Below are positions 35,371 through 44,845 of a DNA stretch of 64,000 nucleotides, piece by piece. The stretch comes from Aureibaculum luteum (GTDB lineage Bacteria > Bacteroidota > Bacteroidia > Flavobacteriales > Flavobacteriaceae). The notes below the pieces were generated by a model that saw only the letters and a list, made by a program, of their open reading frames with translations, was not told where the DNA came from and searched no databases. The stretch's first letter is position 1. Each line of letters starts with the position of its first letter. Position numbers and translations under genes: made by a program. The stretch lies in assembly GCF_003449015.1 (NCBI RefSeq), contig NZ_QRGD01000013.1, positions 32,189 to 96,188 of the forward strand, given 5' to 3'.

Positions 35371-35703
35371 GAAGTTATTTAGAAAAAAAATAACAATTTA
35401 AAAAAGGAATAGGATAACTACCTTTTACCTGTTTTTACCAATTGATTTACCACGCTAGTTATTTAGGTAATTTATTAAGAAAACCTTTTTTGGCTAGTTT
35501 AAGAATGTAATACCCCTATCTATTTGCGGATTCTAATAGAAAGGGGTTGAGTTTATGCTAATCATATAAATTACTGTCTTAATTTTAAGGATAGTGTAAT
35601 TATTTTTTATCTAAATTATCTAATTCAGAAATAGTATAAAATTATAGACACTTTGATGTCATTCGCTACTTCAAAATCTAAAAAATAGTTATATTTGCCG
35701 CTT
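35371..35703. other. Intergenic region before the cobalamin riboswitch
   Basis: About 330 AT-rich bases with no ORF or clear terminator. The only signal is a TATATTTG promoter box at 35690-35697, whose start site would fall at the first bases of the riboswitch. Confidence 0.5.
35690..35697 (+). promoter_or_regulatory. -7 box of the B12 uptake operon
   Basis: TATATTTG fits TAnnTTTG and is placed about 7 bases before the first paired base of the riboswitch. No good -33 box was seen. Confidence 0.55.
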
Positions 35704-35892
35704 ATTGGTTTTACACTTTTATCTTAAGAAATAAAAGAAAAATTAAATGGGAATTCTGTTAAAATCAGAAGCTGTTCCCGCAACTGTACGCTCAGTCTTG
35801 ATGTATTTCAAGATGCTTATTGTAATGCTACTTACCACTGCTTTTTTCGCGGGAAGGTTCACAATAAGACGCAAGCCAGGAGACCTGCCAAT
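35704..35892 (+). ncRNA. Cobalamin riboswitch
   Basis: Classic adenosyl-/cobalamin aptamer. P1 pairs ATTGG (35704-35708) with CCAAT (35888-35892). The core has GGGAATTCTG followed by AGCTGTTCCCGCAACTGTA (35771-35789), then CGGGAAGG and the B12 box GCAAGCCAGGAGACCTGCC (35871-35889). It lies 45 bases before a TonB-dependent receptor gene, so cobalamin should repress the uptake operon, probably at translation or termination in the leader. Confidence 0.95.
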
Positions 35893-35937
35893 TGAAAACA
35901 ATTAAAACAAATTACCTGTTCGGGATAAGCAGAAATT

Positions 35938-37764
35938 ATGAGATACAACATCGTAATCATTATTTTTTTATTTACTATTCCTTGCTTTTCGCAAGTGACT
36001 AGTACTGTCTTGGATACAGTTTTTCTTTCTGCTGATAAATTAGAAGACAAATCTGTTGGTCAACCTATTATAAAAATAAGTAAAGCACTTTTAAAAAATT
36101 ATCGTCCACAACTAACAGAGGTGTTACAATTTGAAACACCTATTTATTTTAAAGAAAATGGTTTTGGTATGGTTTCTTCAGCCTCTTTTAGAGGTACAAC
36201 CGCTCAACAAACCGCTGTAGTGTGGAATGGTATTAATATAAACTCTCCTTTTTTAGGACAAACAGATTTTAATCTAATCAATACTCAAAATATTTCAGAA
36301 GTGTTGGTGCGTCCTGGTGGTGGTAGTTCGCAATTTGGAACAGGAGCTATTGGAGGTGTGGTTTATCTGAATAATAATTTAGATATTGATACCGAAAACA
36401 CACATGAAATATATACTTCTTATGGTAGCTTTAATACCAAAAATTTAAGTACAAATCACAGTATATCGGGTGCGAAAACCAATCTGCAAATCGGGCTTAG
36501 TTATTTAGATTCTGATAATGATTATGAATACATAGATTCAGACCAAAGGAATGAAAATGGCCAATTTTATAACATCAATGCATCTCTAAACGCTGCTTAT
36601 AAGCCCAATGCAAAAAACTCCTTTTCAATTTATTCTAATTGGTTTACAGGTGAAAGACATTTATCAATTATAGAAACAACACAAACTCGGAATAAATATA
36701 GCGATGAACACATACGTGTATTGGGAAAATACCAATATAATTCTGGTAAAAATCAGTCTACGGTAAAACTGGCTTTAATTAATGAAAAGTATCGGTTTTA
36801 TCCAGATTTGGATACTAGCGAAGGATCAAATAATGGTAATGGGTGGACGTACATTGCCAATTACAATTATCAATTGCAATTAAAAAAGTTATTATTTAAT
36901 GTAGGTGGAGAATATAATTTAGCAACGGCAACGGGTACAAACTATGATAATGTACAACGAAATACAGGAAGTGCAAATGTGTATTTAAAACACAAGTTAG
37001 CGAAGAACTTTACCTATCAGGCAACGTTAAGAGGGGAGTTGAATGAAGATTATGATAGTCCGTTATTATTTTCAGTGGGTACGAGTTGGCATCCATTTGT
37101 TGAATATACCTTAAAAACATCTATTTCTAAAAATTATAGAATTCCCACTTTTAATGATCTGTATTGGCCGGGAGCTGAAAATCCTGATTTAAAAGCAGAA
37201 TCATCTTTACAATATGAACTTTCTAATGAAATTCATTTGCGGAATTTAAAATTTACGCTAACGGGGTATTATAATGATATTAAGGATTTAATACGTTGGT
37301 TGCCTTATTCTGGTGATTTATGGAGGCCTGTAAATACAAATAAGGTGCAGTCTTATGGAATTGAAACCAATTTGCAATATGGAATTTCCTTAGGTGACCA
37401 TCAATTTAAAATCAATACGTTGTATAGCTATACCGTATCTAAAAATAAAGAAACAGATTATCAACTCATATATGTACCCTATCATAAAGCAACTTTAGGA
37501 GTATCCTACAAAATAGCAGATTTTTCTGCACGGCTAAACACTATATATACCGGAGAGGTTTTTACCTATTCTAACAACAATCCAGACACTGTGCTAAATG
37601 ATTTTTTATTGACCAACTTATCAATGAATTATGCATTTACAAAAAATAGAAACTGGATTGTTGGTGGCGGCGTTAATAACCTTTTTAATACCAATTATGA
37701 AACCAAGGCCTATAGACCTATGCCTGGTACAAACTATCATATTAATTTAACTTTAAAACTATAA
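35938..37764 (+). CDS. btuB: TonB-dependent receptor, BtuB type
   Basis: A 608-residue outer-membrane receptor. Signal peptide (IVIIIFLFTIPCFSQ), plug domain (about 40-150: RGTTAQQTAVVWNGININSP, VLVRPGGGSSQFGTGAIGG) and a 22-strand barrel ending in YHINLTLKL with the typical terminal aromatic/hydrophobic pattern. No N-terminal carboxypeptidase-like extension is present. The cobalamin riboswitch upstream and the surface lipoprotein gene 5 bases downstream identify it as the vitamin B12 or cobinamide receptor. Confidence 0.92.
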   Translation: MRYNIVIIIFLFTIPCFSQVTSTVLDTVFLSADKLEDKSVGQPIIKISKALLKNYRPQLTEVLQFETPIYFKENGFGMVSSASFRGTTAQQTAVVWNGININSPFLGQTDFNLINTQNISEVLVRPGGGSSQFGTGAIGGVVYLNNNLDIDTENTHEIYTSYGSFNTKNLSTNHSISGAKTNLQIGLSYLDSDNDYEYIDSDQRNENGQFYNINASLNAAYKPNAKNSFSIYSNWFTGERHLSIIETTQTRNKYSDEHIRVLGKYQYNSGKNQSTVKLALINEKYRFYPDLDTSEGSNNGNGWTYIANYNYQLQLKKLLFNVGGEYNLATATGTNYDNVQRNTGSANVYLKHKLAKNFTYQATLRGELNEDYDSPLLFSVGTSWHPFVEYTLKTSISKNYRIPTFNDLYWPGAENPDLKAESSLQYELSNEIHLRNLKFTLTGYYNDIKDLIRWLPYSGDLWRPVNTNKVQSYGIETNLQYGISLGDHQFKINTLYSYTVSKNKETDYQLIYVPYHKATLGVSYKIADFSARLNTIYTGEVFTYSNNNPDTVLNDFLLTNLSMNYAFTKNRNWIVGGGVNNLFNTNYETKAYRPMPGTNYHINLTLKL

Positions 37765-37769
37765 AAACA

Positions 37770-38801
37770 ATGATTAGAAAATTTATTAAATTCAGTACAT
37801 TAAGTTTAGCAGTCCTATTAGGATTTACTTCGTGTGATGATTCTGACGATCCAGAGCCATTACCAAAAGGTGATTTTGAAAATGGTTATATTGTAAGTAA
37901 CGAAGGTAATTTTGGATCTCCAAATTCATCAATAACATTTATTGATAGTGACTTTTTACAAGAAACGAATACTGTATTTTCAAGTATAAATGGAGGTAAC
38001 TTGGGTGATATATTGCAATCAATAGCTTTTGATGACGATTATGCTTTTTTAGTAGTTAATAATAGTAATAAAATTGAAGTAGTAAACAGATATACTTTTA
38101 ATAGTGTTAAAACCATAACCGATAGTATTGAATTACCTAGATATGCAGTGGTAGAAAACGATAAATTGTTTGTAACCAATAGTGGTAAACAATCGGTTGA
38201 GGTTTTTGATGCCAATAGCTTTGAATATATTACTCAAATAGCTCTTAATAAAACGGTAGAAGAAATTAAAGAAGATAATGGCAAATTGTATGTTATGAAT
38301 GCTGCTTGGGGTTACGGAAATGAAATCACAGTAATTGATGCTAGCACCAATGCTGTAATAGATTCAGTAACTGTTGGAGATGGTTTAAATTCAATGGAGA
38401 TTGAAGATGGTATATTATATGCATTACACAGTACAGGTATTACAAAAGTAAATACCAGTACGAATGATGTTATAGGTGAAATAGCTTTTGAAGATGGACT
38501 TTCAAGTGTGAGTAAATTGGAAGTAGAAGATGACTATATCTATTTTATATCAGGTTCTAAAATCTTTAAATATGCTACAGATGTAACGTCAATGGCCAAT
38601 ACGGAATTATTAGACACACAGGTAAATGACGCTTCATGGTTTATTGGATATGGCTTTAATGTTGTTAATGATAAATTGTTTTATACGGATGTAAAAGGAT
38701 TTACTGAAAATTCTGAAGTAAAAGTTTATGACCTTGATGGAACTCTTATAACTAGCTTTTCTGCTGGTATTGGTGCAAACGGTGTCTATGATAACGATTA
38801 A
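37770..38801 (+). CDS. Surface beta-propeller lipoprotein, BtuG/YncE-like (DUF5074)
   Basis: A 343-residue lipoprotein (lipobox LLGFTSCDD, followed by acidic residues typical of surface export in Bacteroidota). The body is a YncE-like propeller with repeated blades (YAVVENDKLFVTNSG, KEDNGKLYVMNAAWGYG, SMEIEDGILYALHS). It is translated 5 bases after the BtuB-type receptor under the same riboswitch. In Bacteroides the surface propeller BtuG captures B12 and hands it to BtuB; the same role is inferred here. Confidence 0.85.
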   Translation: MIRKFIKFSTLSLAVLLGFTSCDDSDDPEPLPKGDFENGYIVSNEGNFGSPNSSITFIDSDFLQETNTVFSSINGGNLGDILQSIAFDDDYAFLVVNNSNKIEVVNRYTFNSVKTITDSIELPRYAVVENDKLFVTNSGKQSVEVFDANSFEYITQIALNKTVEEIKEDNGKLYVMNAAWGYGNEITVIDASTNAVIDSVTVGDGLNSMEIEDGILYALHSTGITKVNTSTNDVIGEIAFEDGLSSVSKLEVEDDYIYFISGSKIFKYATDVTSMANTELLDTQVNDASWFIGYGFNVVNDKLFYTDVKGFTENSEVKVYDLDGTLITSFSAGIGANGVYDND

Positions 38802-38831
38802 TTATAGATAAGTTACTCTTAAAAAATTTAA

Positions 38832-38863
38832 AAAACTGCTTAATAAAATTAAGCAGTTTTTTT
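38832..38863 (+). terminator. Terminator of the B12 uptake operon
   Basis: ACTGCTTAAT and ATTAAGCAGT form a 10-bp stem with an AAA loop, preceded by an A-run and followed by nine T. Confidence 0.9.
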
Positions 38864-38960
38864 TTGGTTTACAAATACCATCATAATTGCATATTACGAG
38901 GTGATATATTTGCTAAGAATATTTTAGTTAAATTTATATGCTTAACCAAACACCATCACC

Positions 38961-40295
38961 ATGCAAAACCAACGCAGAAAATTTATTAAAGATGCTGCCT
39001 TAGGTATGGCTGCATTAAGTATACCCTCTTATGGAACTGCTTTTTCAAGTCAACTTTTCAATTCTCAAGAAACCTTACGTATAGGCGTAATCGGCTGTAA
39101 TGGTATGGGGTGGTCTAACACCGTTTCTATACTAAAAAATAAAGGCGTTCATTTAATTGGTATTTGTGATATAGATAATAATGTAATCAACAGACGTGTT
39201 GAAGAAATCCGTAAAAAGGATAGTAAGGCTGCTAAAAAGATTAAAACCTATGGTGATTATAGAAAATTACTAGCAAATAAAGATATTGATGCAGTAATTA
39301 TTGGTACACCAGACCATTGGCATTGTAAAATGATGGTGGATGCTTGTGCAGCTGGTAAACAAGTTTATGTAGAAAAGCCTATTTCCAATACCATTGAAGA
39401 ATGTAACCTTATGGTTGCAGCTGCAGAAAAATATAATACGATAGTGCAAGTAGGGCAGTGGCAACGTAGTGGTCCTCATTATAAAGAAGCTATTGATATT
39501 GTAAGATCAGGTAAATTAGGTAACATACGGCTAGTTAAAGTATGGGCTTATCAAGGTTGGATGAAACCTGTACAACCACAACCAGATCAAGAAGCACCAG
39601 AGGGTGTAGATTATCCATTTTGGTTAGGCCCTGCACCTAAAAGGGCGTTCAATCCAAATCGTTTTCATTTTAATTTTAGATGGTTTTGGGATTATGCCGG
39701 AGGTTTAATGACTGATTGGGGGGTGCATGAAATTGATATTGCTTTATACGCCATGGGAGCAACAGCTCCAAAATCAATAATGGCTAGTGGTGGTAAATTA
39801 GCTTATCCTGATGATGCCTCTGAAACACCAGATACCTTACAAACCATTTTTGAATACGATAATTTTAATATGCTTTGGGAGCACGCCACGGGAATAGATT
39901 CAGGTCCATACGGTAGAACAGAAGGAATTGCTTTTATAGGTAATAATGCTACGTTAGTAGTTAACCGAGGAGGTTATGAGGTAATTGTTGAAGATTCAGC
40001 GAAAGATTCGATGGAAGAGATACTGCCAAAGTCACGACCCAAAGATGTCAATTATTTGGATTTACATACACAGAATTTTGTTGAAGCCGTTAGATCTAAA
40101 AATTCTAAAATCTTAAATACGCCAATAAAATCGGGTAGTATTGCTGCCATTAATGCACAAATGGGCAATATAGCCTATAAGACTGGCGAAAAGTTGTTTT
40201 GGGATGCTGATGCTAATATGTTCAAAAACAATGCTAAAGCCAATGCGTTACTAAAAGCATCGTATCATAATGGATGGGAAAAGCCAGAAATATAG
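38961..40295 (+). CDS. Gfo/Idh/MocA family oxidoreductase, Tat-exported
   Basis: A 444-residue sugar-dehydrogenase-like protein. It begins with a twin-arginine signal (QRRKFIKDAALGMAALS), indicating export folded with its cofactor. NAD(P) binding is by RIGVIGCNGMGW, and EKPISNTIEE holds the conserved Lys of the EKP motif. GGLMTDWGVHEIDIALYAMG carries catalytic His/Asp. Secreted members in Bacteroidota often work on unusual sugars or glycosides. No sugar gene cluster surrounds it, so the substrate is open. Confidence 0.93.
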   Translation: MQNQRRKFIKDAALGMAALSIPSYGTAFSSQLFNSQETLRIGVIGCNGMGWSNTVSILKNKGVHLIGICDIDNNVINRRVEEIRKKDSKAAKKIKTYGDYRKLLANKDIDAVIIGTPDHWHCKMMVDACAAGKQVYVEKPISNTIEECNLMVAAAEKYNTIVQVGQWQRSGPHYKEAIDIVRSGKLGNIRLVKVWAYQGWMKPVQPQPDQEAPEGVDYPFWLGPAPKRAFNPNRFHFNFRWFWDYAGGLMTDWGVHEIDIALYAMGATAPKSIMASGGKLAYPDDASETPDTLQTIFEYDNFNMLWEHATGIDSGPYGRTEGIAFIGNNATLVVNRGGYEVIVEDSAKDSMEEILPKSRPKDVNYLDLHTQNFVEAVRSKNSKILNTPIKSGSIAAINAQMGNIAYKTGEKLFWDADANMFKNNAKANALLKASYHNGWEKPEI

Positions 40296-40299
40296 ATTT

Positions 40300-40902
40300 T
40301 TAATGCTTTATACCAGCAAATCCAATAGGTGCATCTTTAAAAAATATTTTACCATAGTCAAATTCAGGTCTTACAGGAAAATCTAAATAATAAGTAATTT
40401 TTGAACTACTCAATTTCATTTTATCTAAAGACTGGATAGAAGGCGATTCTTTACGCTTCTTTTTTATTCCTAGGGTATTTGTTTTATAGGTTTTGGCTTC
40501 AAAATTTTCATAGCCTTCTATGGGGTATTTTTCAAAATCTTCATAATTACGATTGTCGGCTTTTGATTTTAAATAGATCTTTCTATCTGCTCTGTAATAA
40601 TAAATGGCTACAGGTCTAATTCTCCATTTTTTCTCTTCATCAGTCATTGAAAATAAGTTGAAATCAAATTCTTCTGCTTTTCGGTCTAACCGTTCAATAT
40701 TTACTTGAATACTAAGTGTTTGTAGTACTTTTTCCTCATAACGATAGGGTTGTGACCACAGTTTTTTATTGAGGATAGATTTACCAATAGAAACGTTGTA
40801 ATTTTCTTTCGGTATACTGTCTTGTTGAGCAAAAAGGGTACTCATAGGTAGTGTAAAAGCCACTAATAGTAGTAACGTAAATATAGATTTCTTTAATAGC
40901 AT
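40300..40902 (-). CDS. Exported protein of unknown function
   Basis: A 200-residue protein with a clear signal peptide (SIFTLLLLVAFTLPMSTLFAQ). The mature part is basic and mostly beta-rich by appearance, with YRYEEKVLQTLSIQVNIERL and a C-terminal YYLDFPVRPEFDYGKIFFK segment. I do not recognise a family. It converges on the dehydrogenase gene with only 4 bases between stops, without a dedicated terminator. Confidence 0.8.
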   Translation of the reverse strand: MLLKKSIFTLLLLVAFTLPMSTLFAQQDSIPKENYNVSIGKSILNKKLWSQPYRYEEKVLQTLSIQVNIERLDRKAEEFDFNLFSMTDEEKKWRIRPVAIYYYRADRKIYLKSKADNRNYEDFEKYPIEGYENFEAKTYKTNTLGIKKKRKESPSIQSLDKMKLSSSKITYYLDFPVRPEFDYGKIFFKDAPIGFAGIKH

Positions 40903-41151
40903 AACAGGGTATGTTTATATGATTTTTCAATAGCTATATCATAAAACGTACCAATTAAAGGATAATTGTATGCATTGGGAGGAAATGTATACGAATATAG
41001 AATAAAAAAATGCCATCATAACCGAGACAGCATTACCTTCATTTTATGTATGCATAGCATGCCAATCCATAAAACGAAACTATTATTTTTAGGAACAAAA
41101 GTACAGTCCCAGAGTTCTTAAAGTTCAGAAAGGGGACGGTATTTACTATTT

Positions 41152-42357
41152 TTAAGCGGTTCTCTCCATAAGAGCCATATAGAATCCGTCAAAACCAGAT
41201 TTTGCCGGTGAAACTTTCTTCTCTTTAACTAAATGGAAATTATCATGTGTTTTTAGAAATGCCTGTACCTGCTTTTCATTTTCAGAAGGCAAGATAGAAC
41301 AGGTAGCATACACCATTTTTCCACCAATCTTTAAAAATTTAGAATAACTTTCTAAGATTTGGGCTTGTGTTTTTTTAATGTTTTCTATGAATTCAGGTTG
41401 CAATTTCCATTTGGCATCTGGGTTTCTTCTCAAAACACCCAATCCGCTACATGGTGAATCGATAAGCACACGGTCTGCCTGATTGTATAGTTTTTTAATT
41501 ACTTTGGTAGAATCTATAGTGCGAGGTTCAATATTATGAGCTCCTGCTCGTTTCGCTCTACGTTTTAATTCTTTCAGTTTATTTCCGTAAATGTCAAGTG
41601 CAATTATTTGCCCTTTGTTTTCCATTAATGCGGCTAAATGCAATGCTTTTCCTCCAGCTCCAGCACAAGCATCAATGACACGCATACCTGGTTGTACATC
41701 TAAATAGGCAGCCACCAATTGTGACGAAGCATCTTGTACTTCAAAAAATCCTTGTTTAAAGATATCTGTTCTAAATACATTTTTGCGTTCCATCAGTTTT
41801 AAGGCATCAGGGTATCCTTCAACAAATTCAGAGCATATTTCTTCTTCAAGTAAAGCTTTATGCAGAATTTTTTTAGTGGTTTTCAAGGTGTTGGTTCTCA
41901 ATATCACACTTGCTTGTTGGTTTAAAGCTTCAATTTCTTTATCCCATTGCTTGCCTAATTCTTTAACCCCCATTTCATCTAACCAATCTGGAATAGATTC
42001 GCGAATAGCACGGTTACTTTGAAACTCATCAAATTTTCCTTTTAAACGACGTACAGGTGTACCTTCAAATTGTTTCCAATCTGGTAAAGAAATTCCTTTT
42101 AACGTAGCCCAAACCGTAAATATTTTCCATAAGTTTTCTTGTGAAAAATGATTTTTTGTTCCTGCAATTTCGTTGTAGAGTCTTTTCCAACGCACACAAT
42201 CATAAATTGTTTCGGCAATAAAAGCTCTGTCACGGGCTCCCCAACGGGTATCTCTTTTTAAAGTCTTTTCTACAACTTTATCGGCATATAAACCATCATT
42301 ATAAATATAATTAAGTGAATCTATAACGGCTAGTACTAAATTTCTATGTAAACGCAT
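41152..42357 (-). CDS. RsmB/NOP family RNA cytosine-5 methyltransferase
   Basis: A 401-residue SAM-dependent RNA m5C methyltransferase. The N-terminal ~170 residues are NusB/RsmB-like helices. SAM motif I is DACAGAGGKALHLAALM. Catalytic motif IV is DSPCSGLGVLRRNPDAKW and motif VI YATCSILPSENE, so both catalytic cysteines are present. Target rRNA or tRNA position is not determinable. It is a single gene with its own spacing to neighbours. Confidence 0.93.
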   Translation of the reverse strand: MRLHRNLVLAVIDSLNYIYNDGLYADKVVEKTLKRDTRWGARDRAFIAETIYDCVRWKRLYNEIAGTKNHFSQENLWKIFTVWATLKGISLPDWKQFEGTPVRRLKGKFDEFQSNRAIRESIPDWLDEMGVKELGKQWDKEIEALNQQASVILRTNTLKTTKKILHKALLEEEICSEFVEGYPDALKLMERKNVFRTDIFKQGFFEVQDASSQLVAAYLDVQPGMRVIDACAGAGGKALHLAALMENKGQIIALDIYGNKLKELKRRAKRAGAHNIEPRTIDSTKVIKKLYNQADRVLIDSPCSGLGVLRRNPDAKWKLQPEFIENIKKTQAQILESYSKFLKIGGKMVYATCSILPSENEKQVQAFLKTHDNFHLVKEKKVSPAKSGFDGFYMALMERTA

Positions 42358-42480
42358 TTGCTATTGTGTAATCGTTGAATTTTCTATTCGTGTAACTATG
42401 AATTCAAAAACAATAATTTTATTTTTGAATTAATGTGCAAATGTAACTAATAATACTGTCAGTGCAAGCGAAGTAGAGCA

Positions 42481-43251
42481 CTAAAACTTTTCAAACACTC
42501 CCAATCCAAATAAGGCAAAATCGTATTTAACTGGATCGTTTGGATCCAATTCACGTAAATTGTAGTCTAGTTCAGCCAACGCCTTGGCGTCATTTTGCTT
42601 TCGGGTAAGTAAACCTAATTTTCTGGCTACATTACCAGAGTGAACATCTAAAGGGCAAGATAGCGTTGAAGGGGCAATGGTCTCCCAGATTCCAAAATCT
42701 ACACCCGCAGTATCTTTTCTGGCCATCCATCGTAAAAACATATTGATTCTTTTGGCGGCAGAACCTTTTAATGGGTCTGATATGTGTTTTTGAGTTCTTG
42801 GTAAATGGTCCAATTCAAAAAACACTTTTTTTAAATTGTGAATGGCATTTTGGGTCGAGTTATTTTCAATATGTTGTGAAAATACAGCTTCTAAGCCTCC
42901 GTGATTTTTATAAATATGTTGTAATGCCTGGATAAAATAAGCAAAATCATTTCCGTTAAACGTTCTGTGTACAAAATTTTCTAATGATTTTAATTCACTA
43001 GGTTTATGATTGATGATAAAATCATGTGGACTATTATCCAACAATTCCATCATTTTATTGGCATTATTGATGATCATTTTTCGGTTTCCCCAAGCGATAG
43101 TTGCCGTTAAAAAACCTGAAATTTCAATGTCTTCTTTGAGCTGAAAACGATGTGGAATTAGAATAGGGTCAGACTCAATAAACTTCGGGTTATTGTATTC
43201 AATAACCTTAACATCTAAAAACTCTTTTAGCTCAGCTTTTTTCATACCCAT
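42481..43251 (-). CDS. TIGR02757 family protein
   Basis: A 256-residue protein of the Bacteroidota-specific TIGR02757 family. Recognisable stretches are DPILIPHRF, TATIAWGNRKMIINN, FLRWMARKD, DVHSGNVARKLGLL and the end DYNLRELDPNDPVKYDFALFGLG. The latter, with a helix-hairpin-helix-like region, recalls DNA glycosylase folds, though function is unknown. The start could be the second ATG (43245). A partial copy of its 5' end lies beyond the MORN gene at 44236. Confidence 0.88.
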   Translation of the reverse strand: MGMKKAELKEFLDVKVIEYNNPKFIESDPILIPHRFQLKEDIEISGFLTATIAWGNRKMIINNANKMMELLDNSPHDFIINHKPSELKSLENFVHRTFNGNDFAYFIQALQHIYKNHGGLEAVFSQHIENNSTQNAIHNLKKVFFELDHLPRTQKHISDPLKGSAAKRINMFLRWMARKDTAGVDFGIWETIAPSTLSCPLDVHSGNVARKLGLLTRKQNDAKALAELDYNLRELDPNDPVKYDFALFGLGVFEKF

Positions 43252-43352
43252 TGACGTACTATTTTACAAAAATTAGAGAAATTATTTCTTTATTGTTTTA
43301 CGCGTAAAATGTTAAAAATATAAACTACAATAATTCAAGCAAAGGTCAATTA

Positions 43353-44030
43353 TCAATTGACTAAATTTAGTACCCAATCTCCTGGTTCAGTTATTTTAAA
43401 TTCAAAAAGGGCTTCATGTCTCATTGTGTTTAATTTGTTCATTGTACTATAAGATACCCTAATGGTGACTGGAAAGTCGATAAATTCATAGCCTGTAGAA
43501 TTTCCTAATCTAGTTTCAGTTCCACTTGAAGTATTAATAGTTAGATTTTCAAGGGTTTTATTTGGAAGTCCATTTTGTAAGAAATTAATGAGTACTCGGT
43601 CTTTTCCATCTCCTATTTTTCTAAAAGTATACCTATCAATTTGTTCTTTAATAATCACCTTAGGTTTTTTAGGTTTTGCCCCCAAATAGATATCATTTTC
43701 CCAGAGACCATCCATAATACTATCACGGTCAATTCCTTTTATTGTTAATTTTCCTTCTCCAAATCGTTTTCCTTCTTGAAAATCTCCAGTATAACTGTCG
43801 CCATTGGCCCAAGTATAGGTTCCTTTACCACTAGGCCATCCTTTAACAAATTTCCCTTTATATGTATCTTCTCCTATTGCGGTTCCCTTACCATGGGCAA
43901 AGCCTTTTTTGCATTTTCCAGTGTAAATACTATCAATTTTTAGAACGAGTACCTTGCAATCTTGAGCATTAACAAATTGAGAGAAACCATAGAATAGTAT
44001 AAAAAATAAAAGGGATAAAAGATGTTTCAT
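43353..44030 (-). CDS. Exported MORN-repeat protein
   Basis: A 225-residue secreted protein from the ATG at 44030 (signal peptide HLLSLLFFILFYGFSQFVNAQ; the longer ORF to 44072 puts 14 residues before it). Residues ~35-110 hold three to four MORN repeats (GFAHGKGTAIGEDTYKGKF, GWPSGKGTYTWANGDSYTG, GKRFGEGKLTI). The C-terminal half is a beta-rich domain of unknown function. It is inserted between a TIGR02757 gene and a fragment of the same gene. Confidence 0.88.
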   Translation of the reverse strand: MKHLLSLLFFILFYGFSQFVNAQDCKVLVLKIDSIYTGKCKKGFAHGKGTAIGEDTYKGKFVKGWPSGKGTYTWANGDSYTGDFQEGKRFGEGKLTIKGIDRDSIMDGLWENDIYLGAKPKKPKVIIKEQIDRYTFRKIGDGKDRVLINFLQNGLPNKTLENLTINTSSGTETRLGNSTGYEFIDFPVTIRVSYSTMNKLNTMRHEALFEFKITEPGDWVLNLVN

Positions 44031-44235
44031 GAGATTTTTCTTAATATTTATAAGTCTTGAATAATGCGACACTCAGTGCTAAATAAGCAAAAGAATGAAG
44101 TGATTAAATTTTTTCTATTTTTTTTGATATATTATAGTGAATGATGATTAGTTAAGCTCTACCTAAAACCTTGAATAATCCATCACTATATTAGATTTTA
44201 AATTTAAACCCAAAGTTAACATTTTAGATACTATT

Positions 44236-44340
44236 CGCATCATTTTTCGGTTCCCCATAGCGATAGTTGCGGTTAAAAAATTTAAAATCAATAACCTTCA
44301 CCTCTAAAAATTCTTTTAGCTCCGCTTTTTTCATATCCAT
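44236..44340 (-). pseudogene. Fragment of the TIGR02757 gene 5' end
   Basis: Reading from 44340 down it encodes MDMKKAELKEFLEVKVID, nearly identical to the intact gene (MGMKKAELKEFLDVKVIE). It then jumps with an internal deletion to a part matching TATIAWGNRKM of the same gene (FNRNYRYGEPKN frame-shifted). Its ATG overlaps the stop codon of the methyltransferase-like gene at 44331. This shows that the TIGR02757 gene once followed that gene directly. Confidence 0.85.
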
Positions 44341-44780
44341 CTTCGTACTTTTTCACAATACTGCGTGTACCCATCACCAAATAGTTTTGTCAATGCCTCT
44401 TCTTCAGGTTTAATTTGATAATTGGTGAGATACCAACCATAGATAAACAAAATAATGATATTATAGTAATTTCCAAATCCGAAAAACAATGCCGTTTGTA
44501 TGATCAGCAACCCTAAATACATTGGGTTTCTAGTATACTGGTAGAGATCAGACGTTACCAGCTTTGATGCTTTTGAAGGGTCTAAGGGATTAATAGTTGT
44601 ATGAGCTTTTCTAAAAGATAATACAGCAAGTAAACCAATGAAGGCTCCAAAAGCAAATAATAGGATCACAACAACATTTTGCAATGCAAATGAAAAATTT
44701 TTACCTGTTAACTTTGTAATGATAAACATGGCAATCGCAAAAAATAAAAATTGAATTGCTGGCGGAATTTTAAGTTTCAT
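44331..44780 (-). CDS. Isoprenylcysteine/phospholipid methyltransferase-like membrane protein
   Basis: A 149-residue integral membrane methyltransferase of the ICMT/PEMT-like group. There are four membrane segments. The SAM-binding signature follows the third: YQYTRNPMYLGLLI, then EEEALTKLFGDGYTQYCEKVRRW with the conserved Glu-Glu and Tyr. Substrate is unknown in bacteria; lipid or isoprenoid carboxyl methylation is possible. Its stop codon overlaps the ATG of the TIGR02757 fragment. Confidence 0.88.
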   Translation of the reverse strand: MKLKIPPAIQFLFFAIAMFIITKLTGKNFSFALQNVVVILLFAFGAFIGLLAVLSFRKAHTTINPLDPSKASKLVTSDLYQYTRNPMYLGLLIIQTALFFGFGNYYNIIILFIYGWYLTNYQIKPEEEALTKLFGDGYTQYCEKVRRWI

Positions 44781-44845
44781 CTAACTATAATTTGAATATC
44801 TATTTGATTTAATGTTGTAAGAAGTACCTCTTTGGTTATTTTAAA

